Of a stretch of 42,523 nt of DNA, positions 25,891 to 33,785 are shown one piece after another. The notes under the pieces were generated by a model, which was not told the origin of the DNA, searched no databases, and worked only from the letters and a program-made list of their open reading frames with translations. Position 1 is the first letter of the stretch. Each line of letters starts with the position of its first letter. The DNA is from Asticcacaulis sp. AC402 (GTDB lineage: Bacteria; Pseudomonadota; Alphaproteobacteria; Caulobacterales; Caulobacteraceae). The stretch spans positions 1 to 42,523 of the forward strand of contig NZ_AWGC01000021.1 of NCBI RefSeq assembly GCF_000495835.1, in the 5' to 3' direction. The position numbers and the translations under genes were made by a program.

Positions 25891-27378
25891 TCAGCCGCCC
25901 TTGACCACCATGCAGTCGAGCCGCTTGGCCGAGATCTGAGAGCAGGCCTTCTGCGCCTGTTCCTTGGTCATCGACGCGAAACGCGTGCGGTACCAGCCGG
26001 CCTCCGACTTGCTGATGTCGGAGGTGGCATCGCCCAGGGCGGTGCTGAACTTCTTCTTGATGCTGCTGACCCAATCGCTGGCCAGGGACTTGTTCTTGAA
26101 GGCGCCGACCTGGATCGCCCAGATGGCATTCGGATTCTTTTTCTTCTTCGAAGGCTTGGCTTCGGCGACCTGATCGGTGAGGCGCTTGCCGGATTTTGCG
26201 TCGGCTTTTGGCGCGTCCTTGACCACAGCCTTGGCGGCGGGCTTGATCGTCAGAGTCTTGACCACATCGGGCGCCTTGACCGAAGCGCTGACGGTCTGAA
26301 CATTGTCGTCGACGGCATTGGCCTCTTCGCTAGCCTCCAGGACATTGCGCAGACCGTCGTCGCTCAGCGGTTCGTTGCTGGCAAGGGTCGTGTATGGGTT
26401 GGCCAGAATAGTGTAGGGCTTGGGCTCATCCGGCAGGTTGCGCGCGGCGAACGCCTTCGTGAACTCGGTCTGGGCCACGGTAATGACCTCTCCGTTGGCG
26501 CGGCGGTCGAAGATGTCGAACCCTGTATTCATCAGGAAGCTGACATGCTCGCGGCGCTGGGACTTGTTGTTACCGCCCAGCATGACGGCGATCAGGCGAT
26601 GGCCGTCCTTCACCTGGGACGCCACCAGATTATAGCCGGCAGCATTGGTGAAGCCGGTCTTCATGCCATCCACGCCCGGCATATTGCGCAACGGGTTATG
26701 GTTGACGTAGGTACGGCCGCGGTAGGTGTAGCTGGGCAGGCTGAAATAGTCGTAATACTGCGGATAGTCGCGCATGACGGCACGGGCCAGGATGGCCATG
26801 TCGCGCGCCGACGACAGTTGGCGCGGATCGGGCAGGCCCGATGCATTCATGAAACGGGTCTGGCCCATGCCCAATTCCTGGGCCTTGATGGTCATCAGGG
26901 CGGCAAAACGCTCTTCGGAACCGCCGATCTTTTCAGCCAGGGCGACAGCCAGGTCGTTGGCCGAATACAACGCTACGAGGCGCATGGCCGAATCGACGTC
27001 GATGGTGTCGCCGGCCTTCAGGTACACCTTCACCGGCGACTGCGACGCGGCGTTGCGGCTCATTACGATGGAATCGTCGGGCTTGAGTGTCCCCATGGCA
27101 AGGGCGTCGAAGGCCATGTACAGGGTCATGATCTTGGTCAGAGAGGCGGGATAACGCGCCGAATCGGCCTTGGCCGAATAAAAGACCTCGCCGGTGACGG
27201 CATCAACGACGATGGCGGAGTAACGCACGTCGCCACTCAGGTCCTGGGCACGCGCCTTGAGGGGCGCAAACAGCACACATGCTGCGAGGAGTACGAGCAG
27301 CAGGCCTTTCATGCCCGCCGCTGTTCCCACCGGCCTGTCTTGCAAAGCAATGGATGTAGCCTGCCCGAATTTACGCAT
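25891..27378 (-). CDS. D-alanyl-D-alanine carboxypeptidase (PBP5/6 type) with SPOR domain
   Basis: Trims the terminal D-Ala from peptidoglycan stem peptides. 495 residues. A signal segment (LLLVLLAACVLFAPLKARAQ), then the S11 peptidase domain with SxxK in ARYPASLTKIM, SxN in LVALYSANDLAVAL and KTG in GVDGMKTGFTNAAGYN. A long low-complexity linker (about 300-415) leads to a C-terminal SPOR domain (IWAIQVGAFKNKSLASDW ... GWYRTRFA), which binds denuded glycan at division sites, so the enzyme probably acts at the septum. GAGGA lies 8 bases before the ATG at 27378. A CtrA-type box lies about 120 bases upstream. Confidence 0.92.
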   Translation of the reverse strand: MRKFGQATSIALQDRPVGTAAGMKGLLLVLLAACVLFAPLKARAQDLSGDVRYSAIVVDAVTGEVFYSAKADSARYPASLTKIMTLYMAFDALAMGTLKPDDSIVMSRNAASQSPVKVYLKAGDTIDVDSAMRLVALYSANDLAVALAEKIGGSEERFAALMTIKAQELGMGQTRFMNASGLPDPRQLSSARDMAILARAVMRDYPQYYDYFSLPSYTYRGRTYVNHNPLRNMPGVDGMKTGFTNAAGYNLVASQVKDGHRLIAVMLGGNNKSQRREHVSFLMNTGFDIFDRRANGEVITVAQTEFTKAFAARNLPDEPKPYTILANPYTTLASNEPLSDDGLRNVLEASEEANAVDDNVQTVSASVKAPDVVKTLTIKPAAKAVVKDAPKADAKSGKRLTDQVAEAKPSKKKKNPNAIWAIQVGAFKNKSLASDWVSSIKKKFSTALGDATSDISKSEAGWYRTRFASMTKEQAQKACSQISAKRLDCMVVKGG

Positions 27379-27499
27379 CAACACGTCCTCAACTCTGGTA
27401 CAAAAAGCACTGGCGCCGTAATAAGAAAGCAATCTGGTCCCATTGCGTGTGCGCAAGAGCAGCATAACCCGAAAAACCCAATTATGTCGCCTCGTTTTG

Positions 27500-27514
27500 T
27501 TAACCCGGGGTTAA
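27500..27514. promoter_or_regulatory. candidate CtrA-binding box TTAA-N7-TTAA
   Basis: TTAACCCGGGGTTAA at 27500-27514 is the exact TTAA-N7-TTAA spacing of the CtrA cell-cycle regulator and is palindromic. It is 122 bases upstream of the SPOR carboxypeptidase start and about 280 bases upstream of the phasin. The 415-bp divergent region 27379-27793 otherwise holds the phasin promoter region and no gene. Confidence 0.5.
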
Positions 27515-27650
27515 ACACACCGATTTGTGACCGCTCACAGGGAGCCCTGTGATCGCAAGGGCTGGCTATACAAGACAACCACGACCGTTGCCGTCACGCC
27601 AAAATTCTCCCATCCCACGCGAATTGTCGCTTCACATTATCGTTAGCGCA

Positions 27651-27700
27651 TTGTGCGGTGCACAATAAATCTTGACTTCGTTTTGCGGTTGCGTTAAAAG
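27651..27700 (+). promoter_or_regulatory. phasin promoter with upstream palindrome
   Basis: The palindrome TTGTGCGGTGCACAA (27651-27665) lies directly before TTGACT (27672-27677), 17 bases before TAAAAG (27695-27700). The TGC-N3-GCA core is the kind of site bound by PhaR repressors of polyhydroxybutyrate genes; that link is inference. Confidence 0.5.
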
Positions 27701-27793
27701 TCAAATCAAGCCGGACAGAAGCCCGGCAGATCACACCCACGCACGCGGCTTATTGGCAGTCGTGCGGCAACCCATAAGAAGCGGAGCATCATC

Positions 27794-28231
27794 ATGGATA
27801 CCGGAGCCGAAACCATCAAGGCCACTGTCGACAAGTTCGCCCTGGCCGGTAATCAAGCGTTCAAGGACCAGGTCGAAAAGACCCTGGGCGCCCTGAACGA
27901 AGTCAACAGCCTGTCCAAGGGCAATGTTGAAGCCGTCGTCGAGTCGCTGACCGCCGCCACCAAGGGCGCGGAAACTGTCGGCGCTCAAGCCCTGGCCTTC
28001 TCGAAGAAGAACTGGGAAGAAGCGGTTGCTGCCACCAAGACCCTGTCGGGCGCCAAGAGTATTCAGGAAGTCATCGAACTTCAGTCGGCCTACGCCAAGT
28101 CCTCGATGGAAGCCTATGTGTCGGAAATGAACCTGCTGACGGAAACCCTGTCGGCTTCGTTCAAGGACACCTTCAAGCCGATCAACGCGCGCATGACCGC
28201 CGCCGTCGAAAAGTTCCAGTCGTACCGCTAG
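27794..28231 (+). CDS. phasin family protein
   Basis: 145 residues, almost entirely amphipathic helix, matching the Phasin_2 family that coats polyhydroxyalkanoate granules: TVDKFALAGNQAFKDQVEKT, NVEAVVESLTAATKGAETV, then ELQSAYAKSSMEAYVSEMN and a C-terminal KPINARMTAAVEKF. The codon bias is strong (highly expressed type). GGAG lies nine bases before the ATG. It has its own promoter and a strong terminator, so it is monocistronic. No pha synthesis gene is in the window. Confidence 0.92.
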   Translation: MDTGAETIKATVDKFALAGNQAFKDQVEKTLGALNEVNSLSKGNVEAVVESLTAATKGAETVGAQALAFSKKNWEEAVAATKTLSGAKSIQEVIELQSAYAKSSMEAYVSEMNLLTETLSASFKDTFKPINARMTAAVEKFQSYR

Positions 28232-28277
28232 AAATCATCCCGCTCTAAGACGCGACTGACATCTCAGTAGAGTGCTG

Positions 28278-28309
28278 AAACCCCGGACCGGATTGGTTCG
28301 GGGTTTTTG
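28278..28309 (+). terminator. rho-independent terminator of the phasin gene
   Basis: AAACCCCGGACC and GGTTCGGGGTTTTT pair (one mismatch) around a short loop and are followed by T-rich sequence. It also faces the end of the penicillin-binding gene, so it may stop both transcripts. Confidence 0.88.
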
Positions 28310-28328
28310 TTTGCGCCGGTATTGCGCT

Positions 28329-30521
28329 TTAGGACTCAGCTTTTGCCGCGATGCAGGGGCGATCGATCCACCGGCGCATGAGCGGATCCTTTAAAGCGGC
28401 CAGGGCGTAGGTAATGGCCGGTGTCGCGTCTTCATTGCGATGCTGAATATTGATTGCGATGACACTGCGCGAACACAGCGTGCCCGCGTCGTCGGCATGG
28501 GTTTTCTCGATCACCAGAGCCAGGCTGTGCACGTCCTGCCCGGCGCGAATCCGGCCAGTCCCGGTCTTGGCGAAACAGGTATAGTCGTAGCCATCGTCCG
28601 ATGCGGTGTTGCACAGCGACCCTTCGCTCAACAGCCGTTTGCCTGTGCCTGCCGGTTGGGTTAGCGTCCCCTTCATGCCGGTACGGATCGCCTGGTGCAG
28701 ACTGTCCTCCAGGCCCATGGCCGGGAACGGGAGGCGGTGATAGCCGTCGCGTATACCATCGCGGGCCAACAGGGTTGCTTCGATCTTGCGGTTGCTGACA
28801 ATGCGGCCATAGGTCTGTGCCATGAAGAGGCTCGACCACAGCGACCGGCTGCCGCCAAGGACGCTCATATAGTAGTCGGGCGTGACATTGGCGACCTGGG
28901 TCAGGCACAGCGCCGGCGGGTTCAGCTCATAGGCCGGGCCCAGTCGCTTGCCGCCCCACAAGGACGCATCGCCGTAGTCCGGCGTCGCCAGGCAATGGCC
29001 GGGTGCGATATCGAAATAGTCCTGAAGATAGCCGCGCCATTCGCCCGCCACCGACGGGTTCTTCAGCATGGGCGGCGCTACCTTGTTAATGCGCTGGTCG
29101 CCCAGCCAGATACCCTGTTCGTCCTGCAGGGGGCGGCAATTCTGCTCGCAGGTCAGCGGCGATCCGTTACGCAGACCTGCCGCCATCAGGGCCACGGCAT
29201 AGCGGTTGCTCGACTCGGCGATAAACCGGCTGAATTCGACCGGAGCGCCGTGGCTGTGAGATTCGAAGGCGGCCGGATAGCCAAGAACTCGTCCCACGGT
29301 TGCCGCATTGTCGGCAACCCTCATGGCCTGCAACTGCGGCCACCTTGCCGCAATGGCGGCGGCAAACGGCACCTTGGCAGCCGACCCTATCGACAGGTTC
29401 ATAAAATTGGCATTGCGGTCGAGGCGCGGATCGTTCTGCGGCTCTGCATCCAGGAGGTCCTGACTGACGAATGGAAAGCTGGGCAGGGCGGCCACTTCGC
29501 CCGTCACGCCATCCATGAAGACGGCGGCCGCCAGGATGTTGCGGCCGGAGGCGGCGACCTGCGGCCGCATCTGCGCTGCCAGCAGGCTATTGGCCTCCAG
29601 GTTCAACCGGCGGTGCAGCGACAGGCGAATCTCATTGGCGCTGGTTAGTTGCGGTGTCAGTTCGGGCGCCGAGCGTTCCAGATACCGCGCCAGTTCGACA
29701 AAACCATGGTCGTAATAGCGCGTGCCCTGGCCGTCGGTCGCCGCCATTGTGCCGGAAGCGCCGGACACCAGCAGCCGAGCGGGCCGAGAGCCGGCGGGGC
29801 CGGTTTCGATGCGCAGGATCGTGCCGGAAGCCAGGGCAGCCTGCGTCACAGCCTTGCCGTCGGCATACAGCCGGCCACAGGTCGAAGGCGCCAATCCCAT
29901 GGCGTAGGACTGGATGCCATTGTCGACCACCGGCTTTAACTCCAGGGCACAGCCGGACGCAACGACCGGACTACAAAGCCCCGCTTCCTGGCCCTGTGGC
30001 GGAATGACCCGGCGCTCATTGGCACCTATATCGCAACTGCGGCCCCGGTCGAGATCGACGACCTGGACGCGATCGCTGTCGTCAAAATCGACACCGGCCG
30101 AGGCGTAGACGATGCGTGGCGGTACAACGGCCTGATCGATATCGTTGTCGTAGTAGAGGCGCGTAAACGCCTGCAAACCGGTGATGCGATTGCCGCGCAG
30201 TATCCAGGTATCGGTGCCAGGCCGCTTCATGTCGTCCTTCAGATAGGACGCAAGGGCGAAGTCCCGCACCGTCCGATAGCAGTCAGCCTGCGCACGGCAT
30301 TCGGCAGAGATGGCGACCTTATTAGCGCCGCGGCGGGTGGCATTGCCCTCCAGATGGCCCGCTTCGAACAACCCGTTGACGGTGTCGGTATAGGCCGTGC
30401 CGCGATCGGCGGTCTTTAGCCCGGTCGGCCGTGGCGCCAGGATCAGGGCGCCGAGGATGACCATGACGGGAAAGGGACTCAGCAGGAGCGGCTTAAGGAA
30501 GCGCAGGGACGCAAGCTTCAT
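28329..30521 (-). CDS. penicillin-binding transpeptidase with a novel N-terminal region (SEDS partner)
   Basis: 730 residues, one N-terminal TM (LLLSPFPVMVILGALILAP), so the bulk is periplasmic. The C-terminal half is a PBP transpeptidase: AAVFMDGVTGEVAALPSFP is the usual lead-in, SxxK is S380-A-A-K383 (NLSIGSAAKVPF), SxN is S437-S-N439 and KTG is K652-T-G654 (CFAKTGTGRI). It would cross-link peptidoglycan. Residues 40-290 do not look like a standard class B dimerisation region and contain several Cys. The start at 30521 forms an ATGA overlap with the SEDS-like gene upstream; the open frame extends further upstream inside that gene without meaning. Last gene of the seven-gene cassette. Confidence 0.85.
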   Translation of the reverse strand: MKLASLRFLKPLLLSPFPVMVILGALILAPRPTGLKTADRGTAYTDTVNGLFEAGHLEGNATRRGANKVAISAECRAQADCYRTVRDFALASYLKDDMKRPGTDTWILRGNRITGLQAFTRLYYDNDIDQAVVPPRIVYASAGVDFDDSDRVQVVDLDRGRSCDIGANERRVIPPQGQEAGLCSPVVASGCALELKPVVDNGIQSYAMGLAPSTCGRLYADGKAVTQAALASGTILRIETGPAGSRPARLLVSGASGTMAATDGQGTRYYDHGFVELARYLERSAPELTPQLTSANEIRLSLHRRLNLEANSLLAAQMRPQVAASGRNILAAAVFMDGVTGEVAALPSFPFVSQDLLDAEPQNDPRLDRNANFMNLSIGSAAKVPFAAAIAARWPQLQAMRVADNAATVGRVLGYPAAFESHSHGAPVEFSRFIAESSNRYAVALMAAGLRNGSPLTCEQNCRPLQDEQGIWLGDQRINKVAPPMLKNPSVAGEWRGYLQDYFDIAPGHCLATPDYGDASLWGGKRLGPAYELNPPALCLTQVANVTPDYYMSVLGGSRSLWSSLFMAQTYGRIVSNRKIEATLLARDGIRDGYHRLPFPAMGLEDSLHQAIRTGMKGTLTQPAGTGKRLLSEGSLCNTASDDGYDYTCFAKTGTGRIRAGQDVHSLALVIEKTHADDAGTLCSRSVIAINIQHRNEDATPAITYALAALKDPLMRRWIDRPCIAAKAES

Positions 30522-33178
30522 GACGGCCTCGCCAGGCGCAGGCCGATGATCGCCATCGCCACCAGGGTGAAGCCTTCGGCCAGGTCGCTGCCCGAGGAGA
30601 CGGCCAGGAGGTAGATGTTTCGGCCGGTGAACGGCACCCAGCCCAGGTTCGCCAGCACCATATAACCCGCGGAAAATGCGAGGGTCCATAAGGCCAGTTG
30701 CGCCGTCAGACGCCCGGCGCCGGCTGTCCCTGCCGGGATCGCCTGATGGACACTGAACACAACGGCCGCCAGGAACAGAACTGCCCCGAACCGTCCGAAG
30801 GGATGCATGATGTGCACGGCCGACAGATTGTCGGAAAAATGCAGCGCCTGATAGCCAAACACGCCCAGACCCTGGTCTGTCAGATAGCCCGTGCCGGTCA
30901 GCGAGGATGTAAAGGTGCCGATATCGCGCCAGAACTGGGTGTTGGCAACCGCCACGCGTGTGGCGAAGCCCGAGACGAGATCGCCATGGAACTGATGCAG
31001 CAGGCGGATATCGTTGCTGTCCTGGAATTTGAGTGCATAACGCAAGGTTTCGAGCACGCCGCCGGTAGGGGCAGCACCGTGAACATAGGGAAACAGCCAC
31101 AGCAGGGCGGCCAGGCCAGCGATCGCGGCGGGCAGGGCGGCCAGCCAGGGCCACCGCCCCGCCCCCCCTTGCCACTGCCACGCGACAGCGAAGGCCACGG
31201 CCAGGATGGGGAAGGTCTGGATGATGGCAAAGCCGTGGTCGCGCGTGGTGAACGGGACCAGGATGACGGCGACGAGCACGAGGGCGCCGAACACCACGGC
31301 CTGGAGCAGGGTCTTGACCGGGGAACGCCCGACATGCGCCAGATACAGGCCGAACCCCGGCAAAATTACCGCCAGATAGGGCAGGCTAACGGCGATCACG
31401 GCCCGCTCGCGGATACCGAACGCCCAGAAGGCGATCAGCCGCGCCACCGCCGCGCCGGCGATCAGGGCGATGGCGAGGACCGGCAGATCATAACGCGCCG
31501 CCAGATCCGTTACCTTCGCCGGCAGCTTAAGTTGGGTGATCCAGGTTTTCGCCGCCACCATCGGCCGCTCCAGCGCCGGCCATCCCAGGGCGGCAGCCGC
31601 AACGATCACAACCGTCAGGAACGGCCGGTCGAGCGATCCCGTCCACAGCCAGATCAAGCCGAATACCACCGTCAGAACGCCGGCCAGGAGCAGGCGGGGC
31701 CTGACGCCCAGTTCCCGCAACGGCCGCAGGCCCATCATGGCCACCGGCAGGGCGACAAAGGCGGCAACGACGTCGCTATAGACGTCCGACGGCACAATAT
31801 TGGGATCCATCAGGCTGCCGCGCACGCCGATCAGCAGCCGCAGGGTCAGCAGGTATTGCATCAGCCCGACCAGGACGTATTCGGTGCGGTCGCCTTGCCA
31901 GGCCTTTGCCCCGACCCGGTCGGCCAGGATCAGCGCAAAGGCGACAAAGGCCAGCATCAGCCAGGGGATGCGCATGCCCTGGACCGAAAACCTGAGCGCG
32001 GCATCGTCGGGATAGCGGCTTTTGACGACAGTGAGTTGCTGACCGGTGACGCTGAAATCGCGGCCGTGGAAATCACACAACGACGTCGCGCCCCCCAGCA
32101 AAGGCCCGTCATCGGCGCGATTCATTGGCGACGCGGCGCGATAGCTGCCGTCGTCCCTCAGGCTGCCATTGCCAAGAGCGGTAAAGACCAGGGATTTTTC
32201 CGGAGTGCCGTAGTCGACCATCGGATTATCGGCTGACAAGCGCGTCAGGCTTAGCCGGGGATTGTCACAACTGCCGGCGCGTGCTGCCAGCGGCGTCTTC
32301 GGCCGCAGCACCACGCCGGTGCCGGTGTCTTCGATGGCCAGGGTTTGGCGCGACACCATGCGCGTCGGTCCACCCAGCTCCGGATCGGGCAGGTCGAGTC
32401 GAAACAGCGACACGCGCAGGGCCTGCTGCGGCGTCAGGGTGATTCGCGTTTGTGCCGGCACCGCGCCTTCGATGCGGACGTCCGGATCCAGCGCCAGCAG
32501 GTGCCACCGGCCGTCGGGCGTGTGAAAGATCGCCGACTGCTTGCCGGCAAAGGCGGGCGGGCGGAAGACAAGCTGGTAGTAATGCGGCGTCCGGCCGGAA
32601 ACGTGAGTCTCGGCCAGGGTCTTGCGCCATTGCCGGGCGTCGAAGGCGAAAGTCTTGCCGCAGGCCTTGTCCAGGCAGATACGCGCCGCCTTGCCGAGGT
32701 TGACGGCCTTGTCGAAACGGAGCACGTCCTTGTCGCGCCAGGCCACCACCATGGCCGGCCGCCCCGTCTGCGGATCACCTGGCGTCGTCTGTAGGGTGAC
32801 AGTCCGGCTTTGCGTCGACACCGTTACAAAGTCCTGATGTTCAGCGCTTGCCGGCTTGTAGCCCATGTCAGCGGCATACGGCTTGACCACGAAATCGGCG
32901 TAATCGTGATGATCGCCGACGATCAGAGCATCGGGCGCCGGTGTTTTGGGATCGGCCATCAGCGCGGTCAGGTGCACTGACAGCGATTCCCGGTTGGGAC
33001 TGGCAAAACCGATCAGGAAAAGGACGCCGATCAGCCCGAACAGGGCCGCAGAGCGTATCCATGACCCCAGCCGCGGCTTTTCCCATTGCGCCCATAGAAA
33101 CAGCAGGGTGCAGGCACAAAAGGCGACGAAGGTTGGCCCGATCTCCACGGTCTCAGCCACCGATCCGTCGGAAGGCAC
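30518..33178 (-). CDS. large SEDS (RodA/FtsW/SpoVE)-like polytopic protein with extracytoplasmic insertion
   Basis: 886 residues, about fifteen TM helices. The C-terminal part follows the SEDS plan: a long extracytoplasmic loop with TGTGYLTDQGLG, then HFSDNLSAVHIMHPFGRFG, which aligns with the RodA/FtsW TDFIFAxxxEExGxxG motif; its Asp (about D783) corresponds to the catalytic Asp. The last helices hold ANLGWVPFTGRNIYLLAVSSG, matching the NxGLxPxTGxxLPxxSxGG motif. Residues about 60-400, between TM2 and TM3, form an extracytoplasmic domain absent from ordinary SEDS proteins. It starts with GTG 33178 (later GTGs possible), overlaps the two-TM gene by 26 bases and the transpeptidase gene by four. 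SEDS proteins polymerise lipid II with a cognate transpeptidase, which follows here. Confidence 0.8.
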   Translation of the reverse strand: MPSDGSVAETVEIGPTFVAFCACTLLFLWAQWEKPRLGSWIRSAALFGLIGVLFLIGFASPNRESLSVHLTALMADPKTPAPDALIVGDHHDYADFVVKPYAADMGYKPASAEHQDFVTVSTQSRTVTLQTTPGDPQTGRPAMVVAWRDKDVLRFDKAVNLGKAARICLDKACGKTFAFDARQWRKTLAETHVSGRTPHYYQLVFRPPAFAGKQSAIFHTPDGRWHLLALDPDVRIEGAVPAQTRITLTPQQALRVSLFRLDLPDPELGGPTRMVSRQTLAIEDTGTGVVLRPKTPLAARAGSCDNPRLSLTRLSADNPMVDYGTPEKSLVFTALGNGSLRDDGSYRAASPMNRADDGPLLGGATSLCDFHGRDFSVTGQQLTVVKSRYPDDAALRFSVQGMRIPWLMLAFVAFALILADRVGAKAWQGDRTEYVLVGLMQYLLTLRLLIGVRGSLMDPNIVPSDVYSDVVAAFVALPVAMMGLRPLRELGVRPRLLLAGVLTVVFGLIWLWTGSLDRPFLTVVIVAAAALGWPALERPMVAAKTWITQLKLPAKVTDLAARYDLPVLAIALIAGAAVARLIAFWAFGIRERAVIAVSLPYLAVILPGFGLYLAHVGRSPVKTLLQAVVFGALVLVAVILVPFTTRDHGFAIIQTFPILAVAFAVAWQWQGGAGRWPWLAALPAAIAGLAALLWLFPYVHGAAPTGGVLETLRYALKFQDSNDIRLLHQFHGDLVSGFATRVAVANTQFWRDIGTFTSSLTGTGYLTDQGLGVFGYQALHFSDNLSAVHIMHPFGRFGAVLFLAAVVFSVHQAIPAGTAGAGRLTAQLALWTLAFSAGYMVLANLGWVPFTGRNIYLLAVSSGSDLAEGFTLVAMAIIGLRLARPS

Positions 33179-33785
33179 TCACCGCGACCGGCAGAGGCGA
33201 CAGCACGAAGGCGATCAGCCCGAAAAGAAGGAAAACCACGGAGCTGGGCAAGCCAACCTCCTTCAGGTTGGGCCGGGCCAGCAGGTTGGCCGAAGTGCGG
33301 CAGGGCGACGCCGTGTCTCCGGCGATGACCAGCCGGCGGATGACCCCGGTCTCTGCCCGCGACCACAGGCTTTGTGGCATGGTGCAGACCTTGTCGGCGT
33401 ACCACACAGCCTTGTCCGTGCTGCAGCCGCCGTTACCGGCGCACGGTGCCGGGCGGATAAGCGGGTCTTTCTGTGGCGCTGTCGAGGCGCACTGGGTCTC
33501 CATCTGGCAAACGCCCGTGCGTACGGCCAGGACCCGGCGCTTCTGATCCAGTTCCCCGAGCCAGGCATAACAGAAAGCGGTGTCGTAACCGGCGCAGGCG
33601 CGGTGCGCGGGTTCGCGATCGAAGGCGGCGGCATTGAGATCGGCGTGGATCCAGCGGTCCTGGGCCAAAAGCAGGAACCAGGCCAGCAAGAGGGCGACCA
33701 AAAACCAAGCCAGCAGCGGCAGGTGATTACGCCGGTCGCGATAGATTTCCGTGTAAAAGGCCAAAACCGCCTTCAGCATGTCCAT
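33153..33785 (-). CDS. two-pass membrane protein with cysteine-rich extracytoplasmic loop
   Basis: 210 residues. TM1 is near residues 22-42 (LPLLAWFLVALLLAWFLLLA), a loop of about 130 residues on the far side of the membrane carries about ten Cys (ACAGYDTAFCYAW, VCQMETQC, CAGNGGCS, VCTMPQ, PCRTS), and TM2 is near the C-terminus (SVVFLLFGLIAFVLSPLPVAV). The many Cys suggest disulfides in the periplasm. I know no family for it. It shares TAATG with the GTPase stop and overlaps the SEDS gene, so it is probably a subunit or sensor of the same complex. Confidence 0.75.
   Translation of the reverse strand: MDMLKAVLAFYTEIYRDRRNHLPLLAWFLVALLLAWFLLLAQDRWIHADLNAAAFDREPAHRACAGYDTAFCYAWLGELDQKRRVLAVRTGVCQMETQCASTAPQKDPLIRPAPCAGNGGCSTDKAVWYADKVCTMPQSLWSRAETGVIRRLVIAGDTASPCRTSANLLARPNLKEVGLPSSVVFLLFGLIAFVLSPLPVAVSAFRRIGG

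Noticed and set aside
28231-28260. CATCCCGCTCTAAG after the phasin stop as a fifth copy of the palindromic repeat
   Set aside because: Only about 14 bases match and the palindrome is missing; could be a remnant but is not supportable.
30698-32236. A 512-codon plus-strand frame opposite the SEDS gene
   Set aside because: Gln/Gly/Arg-rich shadow composition, no start signal, antisense to a coherent membrane protein.
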